DNA of 18,398 nucleotides from an uncultured Clostridia bacterium (GCA_934434555.1 CAKRZX010000031.1:1-18398); one strand, 5' to 3'; shown: positions 1-7,237, counted from the stretch's first letter. The notes: generated by a model from the sequence alone, not told the origin. Made by a program: numbers and translations.

Positions 1-74
1 GTGGGAACAATAGGGCTCGAACCTATGACCCTCTGCTTGTAAGGCAGATGCTCTCCCAGCTGAGCTATGCTCCC
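1..74 (-). tRNA. tRNA-Val (anticodon UAC), 3' end cut by window edge
   Basis: The reverse complement folds as a complete cloverleaf. The 7-bp acceptor stem is GGGAGCA with TGTTCCC (positions 68-74 and 3-9), the D-arm contains AGCTCAGCTGGGAGAGC, and the anticodon stem-loop is TCTGC-CTTACAA-GCAGA with TAC at the anticodon. The T-loop has the invariant GGTTCGAGCC. The discriminator base A is at position 2, and position 1 supplies one C, so whether CCA is encoded cannot be seen. The identity Val(UAC) follows directly from the anticodon. It has its own promoter immediately upstream. Confidence 0.95.
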
Positions 75-86
75 GAAAACGAGAAA

Positions 87-115
87 AGTATAACATACCT
101 TAATGCGTATGTCAA
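87..115 (-). promoter_or_regulatory. Sigma-A promoter of the tRNA-Val gene
   Basis: Reading the minus strand, TTGACA (110-115) is separated by exactly 17 bp from TATACT (87-92), which ends 12 nt before the first base of the tRNA. This is a near-perfect consensus, as expected for a stable RNA gene. The spacer contains a small inverted repeat, CATAC/GTATG. Confidence 0.85.
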
Positions 116-124
116 GCACTTTTT

Positions 125-481
125 TTACTTTGCCATTTTGCCTATAAGGGGCAGTTCTTTTGCACGGCCCTTTATTGAATTTATAAGCCCGTAGCACACG
201 AAAAAGCCCATTCCGATATAAAAAACAAGCAGAAAAACAATCCGCAAAGGAAAGAAAGCCCAAGGCAGAATGTTGTTCGATGCAAGAATATGGCAGACGA
301 GAATTACAATAAGCAGAATCAGTTCGTTAACAAATAAAACAAGACCCTGTCTGCCGTGAAAACGGGCGTATTCCGAATCCGATAAAAAGGGAACTACAAA
401 AAGGATTCCCAAATACGAAAGCCACGCAATGCCCTTGTTTTCGTCAATATCTGCTTTTGAAAATTCGCTTGTCCTGTCCAT
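125..481 (-). CDS. DUF4870/Tic20-like small integral membrane protein
   Basis: A 118-residue protein with a soluble N-terminus (about 1-17) and three or four hydrophobic stretches: about 18-33, 48-68, 73-95 and possibly a re-entrant end. The pattern 'KGIAWLSYLGILFVVP' followed by 'ARFHGRQG' is what I know from DUF4870/Tic20-like bacterial membrane proteins, in which an HxRQG-type turn links the first two helices. The function of these proteins in bacteria is unknown. The start is the ATG at 479-481, preceded by GGGAGG in the leader, and a consensus promoter lies just upstream. The gene is monocistronic. Its stop lies about 10 nt upstream of the tRNA promoter, and I see no good terminator between them. 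Family assignment is from memory of the motif and is moderately sure; membrane location is clear. Confidence 0.75.
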   Translation of the reverse strand: MDRTSEFSKADIDENKGIAWLSYLGILFVVPFLSDSEYARFHGRQGLVLFVNELILLIVILVCHILASNNILPWAFFPLRIVFLLVFYIGMGFFVCYGLINSIKGRAKELPLIGKMAK

Positions 482-510
482 ATATCCTCCCGAAAAATCT
501 GACTGAAATA

Positions 511-539
511 ATTATATCACACACGGGGGAAAAAATCAA
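511..539 (-). promoter_or_regulatory. Sigma-A promoter for the DUF4870-like gene
   Basis: On the minus strand, TTGATT (534-539) and TATAAT (511-516) are separated by exactly 17 bp. The predicted start of transcription leaves a leader of about 20-25 nt that contains the GGGAGG ribosome binding site. Confidence 0.75.
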
Positions 540-576
540 CAGGCAGGTTTTACATAATTATAAGCCGAATTGACTA

Positions 577-605
577 TTTACTTTTCGGCGTATTGAGTAT
601 ACAAT
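577..605 (+). promoter_or_regulatory. Candidate promoter of the dehydrogenase operon
   Basis: TTTACT (577-582), a 17-bp spacer and TACAAT (600-605) stand just upstream of the first operon gene. Transcription would start near 612. This excludes the upstream TTG at 593 as a start codon and supports the ATG at 632. An alternative -35 (TTGACT, 570-575) has no suitably spaced -10. Confidence 0.5.
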
Positions 606-631
606 ATCAAAAAAGCATAGTAGGAGTTTTT

Positions 632-1624
632 ATGAAAAGTTTCTTTTCGGGTTCGGACGCGGTTATGCGCGTTTACGGCAAAGAAGTACGGGAAAAGTTA
701 AAAGCCGAGGCGGGGCTTGATGAAAAAAACATATATTCAAAAGATGATATTCTTGCGGGAAAACTTAAAGATGCCGAAAATATGTTCTCCACGTGGGGCG
801 CGCCCGTGCTTACGGAAGAAGAAATCGCTGAATTTCTGCCGAATCTTAAATGCGTGTTTTACGGCGCGGGGTCGGTGCAGTATTTTGTAAGACCGTACTT
901 AAAACGGAATGTGCGGATTTTTTCGGCGTGGGGTGCCAATGCCGTTCCCGTTGCGGAATACACCGCGGCGCAGATTCTGCTTGCAACGAAAGGCTTTTTT
1001 CTTGCCTGCCGCAGAACGAGATGCGACAGACAGCGCGCGGCGCATTATGCGCTTAACACAATGCCGGGGAATTTTAATACCCGCGTGGGAATTATCGGCG
1101 CGGGAATGATAGGCAAGATGGTCATAAAACGCCTTAAACAGGACAGAATCGACGTGCTTGTTTACGACCCGTTTTTATCAAACGAAAAGGCGGAAGAGTT
1201 GGGCGCGAAAAAGGCGGATTTAAGGGAAATATTTTCTTCCTGTACGGTAATAAGCAATCACGTGGCAAATCTGCCCGAAACGGTGGGAATGTTTGATTAC
1301 TCTCTGTTTTCTTTAATGAAGAAAAATGCCGTGTTTATAAACACGGGCAGAGGTGCGCAGGTAAAGGAAAACGACCTTATACGGGCGCTTAAAGAAGAGC
1401 GCGACCGCTGCGCGGTGCTTGACGTTACCTGCCCCGAACCGCCGGACGCGGACAGCGAACTTTACACACTTGAAAATGTGTTTTTAACGCCTCATATTGC
1501 GGGCTCCACGGGCAACGAGGTTCAGCGCATGGGCGAGTATATGCTTGACCAGTTTGAAAAATATTCCCGCGGCGAAACGTGCGAATACGAAGTTTTTGAA
1601 AAAATGCTTGAAACAATGGCTTAA
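632..1624 (+). CDS. D-isomer-specific 2-hydroxyacid dehydrogenase
   Basis: A 330-residue cytoplasmic NAD(P)-dependent oxidoreductase that interconverts a 2-hydroxy acid and a 2-oxo acid. The Rossmann dinucleotide motif GAGMIG is at residues 156-161. The family's catalytic triad is recognisable: Arg240 in 'NTGRGAQ', Glu269 in 'DVTCPEPP' and His288 in 'TPHIAGS'. Length is normal for the family. The start at 632 is chosen because TAGGAG lies 5 nt upstream; the in-frame TTG at 593 has no ribosome binding site and lies before the predicted transcript start. It is first in a three-gene operon, 11 nt before an isomerase-like gene, so the substrate is probably a sugar acid or related carbohydrate derivative. 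The N-terminal substrate domain does not reveal the substrate to me. The class is sure, the substrate unknown. Confidence 0.88.
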   Translation: MKSFFSGSDAVMRVYGKEVREKLKAEAGLDEKNIYSKDDILAGKLKDAENMFSTWGAPVLTEEEIAEFLPNLKCVFYGAGSVQYFVRPYLKRNVRIFSAWGANAVPVAEYTAAQILLATKGFFLACRRTRCDRQRAAHYALNTMPGNFNTRVGIIGAGMIGKMVIKRLKQDRIDVLVYDPFLSNEKAEELGAKKADLREIFSSCTVISNHVANLPETVGMFDYSLFSLMKKNAVFINTGRGAQVKENDLIRALKEERDRCAVLDVTCPEPPDADSELYTLENVFLTPHIAGSTGNEVQRMGEYMLDQFEKYSRGETCEYEVFEKMLETMA

Positions 1625-1635
1625 AGGAGAATTTT

Positions 1636-2370
1636 ATGACGGGACTTGTTTCGGTTACGTTCAGGGATAAAACGCCCGCGGAAATCGTGAGCGAAGTAAA
1701 AAATGCGGGGCTTGAAGCCGTTGAGTGGGGCGGCGACATCCACGTTCCTCACGGCGATGTTAAAAGGGCAAGGGAAGTAAAAAATCTTTGCCGCGACGCA
1801 GATATCAGAATTCCCGAATACGGTTCATACTATATTTTGGGTCAAAGCGAGCGGGATTTATATAAAAAAGTGCTTGATTCCTGTGCTGCTCTTGAATGCG
1901 ATACCGTGCGTGTGTGGCCATTGCAGGGCAGAAGCAGCGATTGCGTACCGTTTTCACTTTACGAAAAATGCGTTGAGGACGCAAGGTATATCTGCGACGA
2001 AAACAAGAATATAACCGTCTGCCTTGAATGTCATCCGCAGTCGCTGACAGATGAATATCACTGTGCGTTGCAGTTTATAAAGGACGCGGACAGGAAAAAT
2101 TTGAAAATGTTCTGGCAGCCCAATCAGTTTAAGCCATTTTCGTATAATCTTGATGCGGCGCGGGCGCTTGAACCTCATGTAAAAAGCGTACATACGTTTT
2201 CATGGAAGAGAGAAGTGCGCTATCCGCTCGGCACGCTTGAAAACGAGTGGAAAGAGTACGTTTCAATCCTCGGAAATGACAAAAATTATATGCTTGAATT
2301 TATGCACGACGGCAAAATCGAATCGCTTAAAGCCGCGGCGGAAACGTTGAGGAATATATGCAGAGAGTAA
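1636..2370 (+). CDS. Sugar phosphate isomerase/epimerase family protein (xylose-isomerase-like TIM barrel)
   Basis: A 244-residue single-domain TIM barrel of the AP-endonuclease-2/xylose-isomerase-like superfamily, which holds metal-dependent sugar isomerases, epimerases and dehydratases. Visible signs are the strand-1 start 'GLVSVTFR', 'LEAVEWGGDIHVPHGD' (about 28-43), the probable metal-ligand Glu131 in 'VCLECHP', 'MFWQPNQ' (158-164) and Glu221 in 'MLEFMHDG' near the C-terminus. Two such glutamates normally coordinate the divalent metal. AAAGGAG precedes the ATG. The gene ends inside the next one, with a 13-nt overlap, so the pair is probably translationally coupled. It probably acts with the upstream dehydrogenase in sugar or sugar-acid breakdown. 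Substrate is not determinable from sequence alone. Confidence 0.8.
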   Translation: MTGLVSVTFRDKTPAEIVSEVKNAGLEAVEWGGDIHVPHGDVKRAREVKNLCRDADIRIPEYGSYYILGQSERDLYKKVLDSCAALECDTVRVWPLQGRSSDCVPFSLYEKCVEDARYICDENKNITVCLECHPQSLTDEYHCALQFIKDADRKNLKMFWQPNQFKPFSYNLDAARALEPHVKSVHTFSWKREVRYPLGTLENEWKEYVSILGNDKNYMLEFMHDGKIESLKAAAETLRNICRE

Positions 2371-3341
2371 ATATTGACGGAATTATAAAAAAGATAAAGG
2401 CTTGCGTTGACAGGCATAATTTAGGCTCTTACGGCGATTATTCACGCTGGACGTGGGGCGAGAGAAATTTAGGCAGAAACGAATACGGCTGTGCGGACGC
2501 GGCAAACATTCTTTATACAATCGGCGCGTTTCCCCAAAGTGAAGAGGAGCGGCGCGGATTTATCGAAAAAATGCAAAAAATGCAGAACCCCGAAACGGGA
2601 CTGTGGAACGAAAGCACACATCACCCGATTCATACAACCGCTCACGTTTCGGCGGCGCTTGAACTGTTTGACGCGCGTCCCCGGTATAAGTGTACGGCAC
2701 TTAAAAAATACGCCGATGTTTCAGGCTTGATTGAACTTCTTGAAAAAGAAGTTGACTGGTCACGGCCGTGGCCCCAGTCCCACAAGGGCGCGGGAATTCT
2801 TGTTGCTCTTGAAAACACTGATGAAATTGATTTAATGTGGAAAGATGCGTATTTTGAGTGGATGTGGGAGCATACTTCGCCCGAAACTGGATTTATCGCT
2901 TTCGGCGAGGCAAATCCGCCGCTGTATGAATCCATGGCGGGCGGATTTCACTACTTTTTTAATCACGAAGCCGAGCATCGCCCCATGAGATATCCCGAAA
3001 AAGTTATTGATTCGTGCATCGAACTGATTTCCAGCCGCGATGCGGGTATACTTACACCGCACTGCGGATTCATCGAAATTGACGTTGTGTACTGCCTGTC
3101 GCGGGCAATGCGGCAGACGCCTCACCGCTTTTTTGAAGCGAAAACCGTGCTTGAAAGTTTTGCGGATGAGTATATAAAAATGATTGACGGGCTTGACGAC
3201 AAAACCGACGAATCGTTTAATGACCTGCATTGCCTTTTCGGCGCGTGCTGCTGCCTTGCGGAGTTGCAGTCGGCATTGCCGGGGAAGATTGTTTCGTCCC
3301 GCCCGCTCAGGCTTGTTCTTGACAGGCGCCCGTTTATTTAG
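2358..3341 (+). CDS. Uncharacterised Trp- and His-rich protein, probably an alpha/alpha-toroid
   Basis: A 327-residue protein without signal peptide or membrane segment. I do not recognise a named family. It is rich in amphipathic helices with recurring motifs: 'GCADAANILYTIG' (about 43-55), 'NPETGLWNESTHHPIHTTAH' (75-94), 'TSPETGFIAFGE' and 'FNDLHCLFGACCCLAEL' near the C-terminus. The repeated 'xPETGxW/xPETGFI' turns between helix pairs resemble the turns of alpha/alpha-barrel proteins, such as prenyltransferase-like repeats or six-hairpin glycosidases. The conserved-looking His/Asp/Trp residues could form a pocket. The start ATG at 2358 overlaps the upstream gene by 13 nt, and a terminator follows 7 nt after the stop, so it is the last gene of the operon. 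Role in carbohydrate metabolism is inferred from context only. Confidence 0.65.
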   Translation: MQRVNIDGIIKKIKACVDRHNLGSYGDYSRWTWGERNLGRNEYGCADAANILYTIGAFPQSEEERRGFIEKMQKMQNPETGLWNESTHHPIHTTAHVSAALELFDARPRYKCTALKKYADVSGLIELLEKEVDWSRPWPQSHKGAGILVALENTDEIDLMWKDAYFEWMWEHTSPETGFIAFGEANPPLYESMAGGFHYFFNHEAEHRPMRYPEKVIDSCIELISSRDAGILTPHCGFIEIDVVYCLSRAMRQTPHRFFEAKTVLESFADEYIKMIDGLDDKTDESFNDLHCLFGACCCLAELQSALPGKIVSSRPLRLVLDRRPFI

Positions 3342-3347
3342 TTTTGT

Positions 3348-3383
3348 GCCCCGCAAAAAAATTTTCTGCGGGGCTTATTTTTT
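3348..3383 (+). terminator. Rho-independent terminator of the dehydrogenase operon
   Basis: An 8-bp GC-rich stem, GCCCCGCA (3348-3355) with TGCGGGGC (3367-3374), has an 11-nt A/T loop and is followed by TTATTTTTT. It starts 7 nt after the stop codon of the third operon gene and ends immediately before the csoR promoter. Confidence 0.9.
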
Positions 3384-3385
3384 AC

Positions 3386-3414
3386 TTGACGCATACCCTG
3401 TGGGGGTATATAAT
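3386..3414 (+). promoter_or_regulatory. csoR-copA promoter with embedded CsoR operator
   Basis: TTGACG (3386-3391), a spacer of exactly 17 bp and a perfect TATAAT (3409-3414) form a strong sigma-A promoter. The spacer is almost filled by the perfect inverted repeat ATACCC-TGTGG-GGGTAT (3393-3409), which matches the known CsoR operator pattern (TACCC...GGGTA). Known CsoR biology: the apo-repressor sits on this site, and Cu(I) binding releases it. A repressor here would cover both -35 and -10. Transcription should start near 3421. Confidence 0.9.
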
Positions 3415-3436
3415 TATCGTGAAAAAACAAAAAGGG

Positions 3437-3745
3437 GTGAGAATTACGGATTGCAAATGCTGCAAAATGCGTAAAAGGGTAAGAAATGAAGAAGAATATA
3501 AAAAACTGATACACAGGCTTAACCGAATTGAGGGTCAGGTGCGTGGAATAAGGAATATGCTTGAAAACGACGCATACTGCGTGGATATTCTTACACAGGC
3601 ATCGGCAATAAATGCTGCCGTGAATGCGTTTGAAAGAGAAATTCTTGCCCAGCACATAAGAACCTGCGTTGCCGAAGACCTTAAATGCGGAAAAGAAGAA
3701 AAAACCAATGAACTGATTGATATTATAGGTAAAATGATGAGGTAG
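3437..3745 (+). CDS. csoR: Copper-sensing transcriptional repressor CsoR (start codon uncertain)
   Basis: A CsoR/RcnR-family all-helical DNA-binding protein, about 102 residues from the GTG used here. The core 'YKKLIHRLNRIEGQVRGI' is the basic DNA-contacting helix. The Cu(I) ligand set is intact: Cys48 ('AYCVDIL'), and His73 and Cys77 ('QHIRTC'). The N-terminus adds 'DCKCCK', possibly extra metal ligands. The start is unclear. GTG 3437 overlaps the GGGG ribosome binding site. ATT 3443 or ACG 3446 are better spaced from it but non-canonical. ATG 3467 is canonical but lacks a ribosome binding site and would remove the Cys-rich start. GTG 3419 lies at or before the predicted transcript start. 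The gene is autoregulated through the operator upstream and followed after 8 nt by copA. Family assignment is very sure. Confidence 0.92.
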   Translation: MRITDCKCCKMRKRVRNEEEYKKLIHRLNRIEGQVRGIRNMLENDAYCVDILTQASAINAAVNAFEREILAQHIRTCVAEDLKCGKEEKTNELIDIIGKMMR

Positions 3746-3753
3746 GTGGTTTT

Positions 3754-6156
3754 ATGAAATATTCGGTTACGGGTATGAGTTGCGCCGCGTGCAGTGCAAG
3801 GGTAGAAAAAGCGGTAAAAAAAGTTCCGGGCGTAACGGAGTGCAATGTGAATTTGTTGACAAATTCAATGGATGTTTCCGGCACCGCAAGCGAAAGCGAT
3901 ATAATTTCTGCCGTTATGGCGGCGGGTTACGGCGCAAGCGCTGCGGGAAAAAAGGAAAAGCCCAAAAGCAATAAAAATGAGAGCAGAAGCCTGTTAACAA
4001 GGCTTATATGGTCACTTGTGCTTATGTTCATATTGATGTATTTTTCAATGGGACATATGTGGGGAGCGCCTATGCCGGAGTTTTTATCGTCCAACCCGAC
4101 GGCGCTTGGGCTTTTGCAGATGATTCTTGCGGGTGCCGTAATGGTAATAAACCAAAAATTCTTTATCAGCGGTTTCAAAGGTGCAATAAAAGGCGCGCCC
4201 AATATGGACACGCTTGTGTCACTCGGGTCAGGAATATCCTTTGCTTACAGCACCGTATTGCTGTTTTTGATGACGGCGGGCGAAAATCATCTTCACGGAC
4301 TGTACTTTGAATCGGCGGCAATGATTCTTGCTTTAATCGATGTGGGCAAACTGCTTGAAAGTTACTCAAAAGGGCGTACCACCGATGCCATAAATGCGCT
4401 TATTGACCTAAAACCCAAAACGGCGCGAATCTTAAAGGACGGTGAGGAAGTAAGCGTTCCCGTTGAGGAAGTACGCGTTGGGGATATATTCACGGTAAAG
4501 GCGGGGGAGAGCATTCCCTGTGACGGCGTTGTGCTTGAAGGCACAGGCGCGGTTGACGAATCCGTTTTAACCGGCGAAAGCGTACCGGTTGACAAAGCCG
4601 AGGGAAGCAGCGTTTCGGCGGCTACGGTGAATAAATCGGGCTTTCTTAAATGCCGTGTTACGTCTGTGGGCGAGGACACGATGCTTGCAAAAATAATAAA
4701 AACCGTTGCCGATGCGGCGGGCGGAAAAGCGCCGATAGCAAAACTTGCCGATAAGGTTTCGGGCGTGTTCGTGCCGGTAGTTTTGGGAATTGCGGCGGTA
4801 ACGTTTATTGTTTGGCTTATTCTGGGGCAGTCCTTTGCGTTTGCGTTGGAGCGCGGAATTTCGGTGCTTGTAATAAGCTGTCCCTGTGCCCTCGGCCTTG
4901 CCACTCCCGTTGCCATTATGGTGGGAAGCGGGCTGGGCGCAAAGAACGGCATTTTATATAAAACCGCGGCATCCCTTGAAGAGGCGGGCAGAATACGGAA
5001 TATCGTGCTTGATAAAACGGGAACGGTAACGTCGGGAGAGCCGAAAGTAACGGATATTATCCCGTTAAGCGACGAACTGCTGAAAATTGCCTGTTCACTT
5101 GAAAGCAAAAGCGAACACCCTCTTGCCAAAGCGGTTGTGGACTACTGCACCGAAAACGGCGTCGAAAAAGAGGAATGCACCGACATAGAAACGCTTCCCG
5201 GCAGCGGAATAAGGGGAAAGATGGGAAACAGTACCGTTTATGCGGGGAAGGAGAATGCTCCTGAAAGCATAAAAACAGAGTGCGAAAAACTTGCCGCGGC
5301 GGGCAAAACACCGCTGTATTTTTCAAAGGACGGCAAGTGTTTGGGCGCAATAGCCGTTGCGGACACGGTAAAGGATTCAAGTCGCGAAGCCATAGCGGAT
5401 ATGAAAAAAATGGGGCTTAATGTTTATATGCTTACGGGCGACAACGAACTTACCGCCCGTGAAGTAGGCAGACAGGTGGGCATCGACAATATTATAGCGG
5501 GCGTTCTGCCGGACAAAAAGGCAGAAGCGGTAATGAAAATAAAGGCGACGGGCAAAACCGCAATGGTGGGGGACGGCATAAACGACGCGCCCGCGCTGAA
5601 AGCGGCGGATTTGGGTATAGCAATCGGCAACGGCACGGATATCGCAATAGATTCTGCGGACGTTGTATTGCTTAAAAGCACTCTTACCGACGCAAAGAAT
5701 ACCGTTGTGCTTGGGCGGAAAGTGCTTAAAAACATCAAGGAAAATCTGTTTTGGGCATTCTTCTATAACTGCATAGGAATTCCGCTTGCGGCGGGCGTGC
5801 TGATTTTTGCGGGAATAAAAATGACGCCTATGCTCGGTGCGGCGGCAATGAGTCTTTCAAGTTTCTGCGTTTGTATGAACGCGTTAAGGCTTAACACCGT
5901 AAAACTGAATAAAAATGCCGTAAAGGCAAACGATAATATAAAGGAGAATAAAAAAATGAAAGAAGTAATAAAAGTTAACGGAATGATGTGCGCCCATTGC
6001 GAGGGAAGAGTAAAAAAGGCATTTGAAGCACTCCCGCAGGTAACGGAAGCGGTTGCCGACCACAGTAAAGGCACGGTAGTGCTTACCATTAATGCGCCTC
6101 TTGACAGAGAAACGATAAAGAAAACCGTTGAGGACGCGGGCTACGAAATAGGATAA
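3754..6156 (+). CDS. copA: Cu(I)-exporting P1B-type ATPase CopA with C-terminal CopZ-like domain
   Basis: An 800-residue inner-membrane copper pump that uses ATP to export Cu(I). Domains in order: N-terminal heavy-metal-associated domain with Cys10-x-x-Cys13; membrane helices from about residue 85; actuator TGES (273-276); transport motif CPC (376-378); phosphorylation motif DKTGT (Asp420); nucleotide-domain HP (455-456); hinge GDGIND (606-611); and the final helices with YN (671-672) and M699xxxS703, both typical of Cu(I) pumps. All key residues are present. Residues 735-800 form a second complete metal-binding domain with Cys746-x-x-Cys749, an unusual C-terminal place. The core (about 734 residues) is a normal CopA length. 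A ribosome binding site (GAGGTAGGTGG) overlaps the csoR stop, so the two genes are coupled. Induced by copper through CsoR (inferred). A terminator follows. Confidence 0.95.
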   Translation: MKYSVTGMSCAACSARVEKAVKKVPGVTECNVNLLTNSMDVSGTASESDIISAVMAAGYGASAAGKKEKPKSNKNESRSLLTRLIWSLVLMFILMYFSMGHMWGAPMPEFLSSNPTALGLLQMILAGAVMVINQKFFISGFKGAIKGAPNMDTLVSLGSGISFAYSTVLLFLMTAGENHLHGLYFESAAMILALIDVGKLLESYSKGRTTDAINALIDLKPKTARILKDGEEVSVPVEEVRVGDIFTVKAGESIPCDGVVLEGTGAVDESVLTGESVPVDKAEGSSVSAATVNKSGFLKCRVTSVGEDTMLAKIIKTVADAAGGKAPIAKLADKVSGVFVPVVLGIAAVTFIVWLILGQSFAFALERGISVLVISCPCALGLATPVAIMVGSGLGAKNGILYKTAASLEEAGRIRNIVLDKTGTVTSGEPKVTDIIPLSDELLKIACSLESKSEHPLAKAVVDYCTENGVEKEECTDIETLPGSGIRGKMGNSTVYAGKENAPESIKTECEKLAAAGKTPLYFSKDGKCLGAIAVADTVKDSSREAIADMKKMGLNVYMLTGDNELTAREVGRQVGIDNIIAGVLPDKKAEAVMKIKATGKTAMVGDGINDAPALKAADLGIAIGNGTDIAIDSADVVLLKSTLTDAKNTVVLGRKVLKNIKENLFWAFFYNCIGIPLAAGVLIFAGIKMTPMLGAAAMSLSSFCVCMNALRLNTVKLNKNAVKANDNIKENKKMKEVIKVNGMMCAHCEGRVKKAFEALPQVTEAVADHSKGTVVLTINAPLDRETIKKTVEDAGYEIG
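5941..5958 (+). promoter_or_regulatory. Internal Shine-Dalgarno and in-frame ATG inside copA
   Basis: AAGGAG (5941-5946) lies 9 nt before an in-frame ATG (5956) at codon 735, exactly where the C-terminal metal-binding domain begins. The local sequence is A/T-rich and looks like an intergenic region: in another frame it has several TAA triplets. A run of seven A (5950-5956) stands just before the ATG. This arrangement could yield a separate 66-residue CopZ-like chaperone as well as the fusion. Confidence 0.6.
5956..6156 (+). CDS. Possible independent CopZ-like copper chaperone (internal in-frame product of copA)
   Basis: If translation starts at the internal ATG, the product is a 66-residue heavy-metal-associated protein with the Cu(I) site 'MMCAHC' (Cys12 and Cys15 of the short product), the normal size of free CopZ chaperones. 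In many Firmicutes copZ is a separate gene right after copA, and none is found here, which fits this being a fused copZ that kept its own ribosome binding site. Known parallel: in E. coli a free copper chaperone is made from copA by programmed frameshifting. Whether the short form is actually produced here is inference. Confidence 0.45.
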   Translation: MKEVIKVNGMMCAHCEGRVKKAFEALPQVTEAVADHSKGTVVLTINAPLDRETIKKTVEDAGYEIG

Positions 6157-6160
6157 AGAA

Positions 6161-6206
6161 AACCCCTTGAAGCAGAATTACAATCCTGCAACAAGGGGTT
6201 TTTATT
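6161..6206. terminator. Bidirectional terminator between copA and galE
   Basis: The stem AACCCCTTG (6161-6169) pairs with CAAGGGGTT (6192-6200), with a small inner GCAG/CTGC pairing. The plus strand continues with TTTTT. The minus strand continues with TTTTCTTT. It lies 4 nt after the copA stop and directly after the galE stop, and so can serve both convergent genes. Confidence 0.88.
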
Positions 6207-7200
6207 ACATATTCTTTTCTGCGAATCTCCAAGCGTCACGGCACATTTCGTCAATGCCGTACTGCGCGGTCCAGCCGAAAAGCTCCTTTGCGCGTGTAGC
6301 ATCGGCATAGCAGGAAGCAATATCGCCGGGTCTGCGGGGGCAGATTTTTACGGGGATATCCCTTTTGCTTGCCTTTTTATAAGCCTCAACAACTTCAAGC
6401 ACGCTGTAACCTACGCCCGTACCTAAGTTTACGGTAACGCAGCCTTTGTTGTTATCAAGATAATTAAGCGCGGCAATATGACCTTTTGCCAGGTCAACAA
6501 CGTGAATATAATCCCTTACGCCGGTGCCGTCAACGGTGTCGTAATCGTTACCGAAAACGTTAAGGTAAGGAAGCTTGCCCACAGCAACTTTGCAGATATA
6601 CGGCACAAGATTGTTGGGAATGCCGTTGGGGTTTTCGCCTATAAGCCCGGAGGGATGCGCACCAATGGGGTTAAAATATCTTAAAAGTGCAATGCGCATA
6701 TCTTTGTCGGCAAAGGCAATGTCGGAGAGAATCTGTTCCTGCATAACTTTCGTCCAGCCGTAAGGGTTGGTGGCGGAAGTGGGCATACCCTCCTTAAAGG
6801 GCGGCAGATTGTTGTTGCCGTAAACGGTGGCGGATGATGAGAATACTATGCTTTTGCAGTTAAATTCGTTCATAACTTTCAAAAGCGTAAGCGTGCCGGA
6901 AATATTGTTGCTGTAATATTCCCTCGGCTTTTCAACCGATTCACCTACCGCTTTAAGCCCCGCAAAATGGATAACCGCATCAATTTTGTGCTTTGAAAAT
7001 ACTTCGCGCAGTCCGCTTTCATCGTTTATGTCAACCTTATAAAAATCGCAGGTTTTGCCGGTAATTGATTTTATTGAATCAAGCACCTCAATTTTTGAAT
7101 TGTAAAGGTTATCAACTATAACAACTTCTTTTCCCGCATTAAGCAGTTCTACGCAGGTGTGCGAGCCTATAAATCCGCAACCGCCGGTAACAAGTATCAT
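6205..7200 (-). CDS. galE: UDP-glucose 4-epimerase
   Basis: A 331-residue cytoplasmic short-chain dehydrogenase/reductase that interconverts UDP-glucose and UDP-galactose using bound NAD (Leloir pathway, also supplying UDP-Gal for polysaccharides). The NAD-binding GGCGFIG is at residues 6-12, the active-site serine region 'SSSATVYG' at 121-128 and the catalytic Tyr147-xxx-Lys151 in 'NPYGWTK'. 'IHFAGLKAVGESV' and the C-terminal 'RRPGDIASCYAD' are specific for GalE. Length is typical. The ATG at 7198-7200 is chosen because GGAGG lies directly upstream; a longer open frame upstream has no ribosome binding site and would precede the transcript start. The gene stands alone, divergent from the AraC-type regulator. 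Confidence 0.95.
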   Translation of the reverse strand: MILVTGGCGFIGSHTCVELLNAGKEVVIVDNLYNSKIEVLDSIKSITGKTCDFYKVDINDESGLREVFSKHKIDAVIHFAGLKAVGESVEKPREYYSNNISGTLTLLKVMNEFNCKSIVFSSSATVYGNNNLPPFKEGMPTSATNPYGWTKVMQEQILSDIAFADKDMRIALLRYFNPIGAHPSGLIGENPNGIPNNLVPYICKVAVGKLPYLNVFGNDYDTVDGTGVRDYIHVVDLAKGHIAALNYLDNNKGCVTVNLGTGVGYSVLEVVEAYKKASKRDIPVKICPRRPGDIASCYADATRAKELFGWTAQYGIDEMCRDAWRFAEKNM

Positions 7201-7237
7201 TTTATTGCCTCCGAATAATTCGTTTATTTTCCGAAAT

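Noticed and set aside
593..631. Upstream TTG start for the 2-hydroxyacid dehydrogenase
   Set aside because: No ribosome binding site, and it lies before the predicted transcript start; ATG 632 has TAGGAG at good spacing.
482..631. Riboswitch in the leader of the dehydrogenase operon
   Set aside because: The leader is only about 20 nt after the predicted start, and no known riboswitch core is visible.
2832..3356. A 174-residue minus-strand open frame opposite the unrecognised operon gene
   Set aside because: Arg/Lys-rich nonsense-like translation, starting within the terminator hairpin; a shadow frame.
4362..5129. A 255-residue open frame on the minus strand inside copA
   Set aside because: Low-complexity Ser/Thr/Pro-rich translation, antisense to strongly conserved ATPase motifs, and no ribosome binding site; a shadow of copA codon use.
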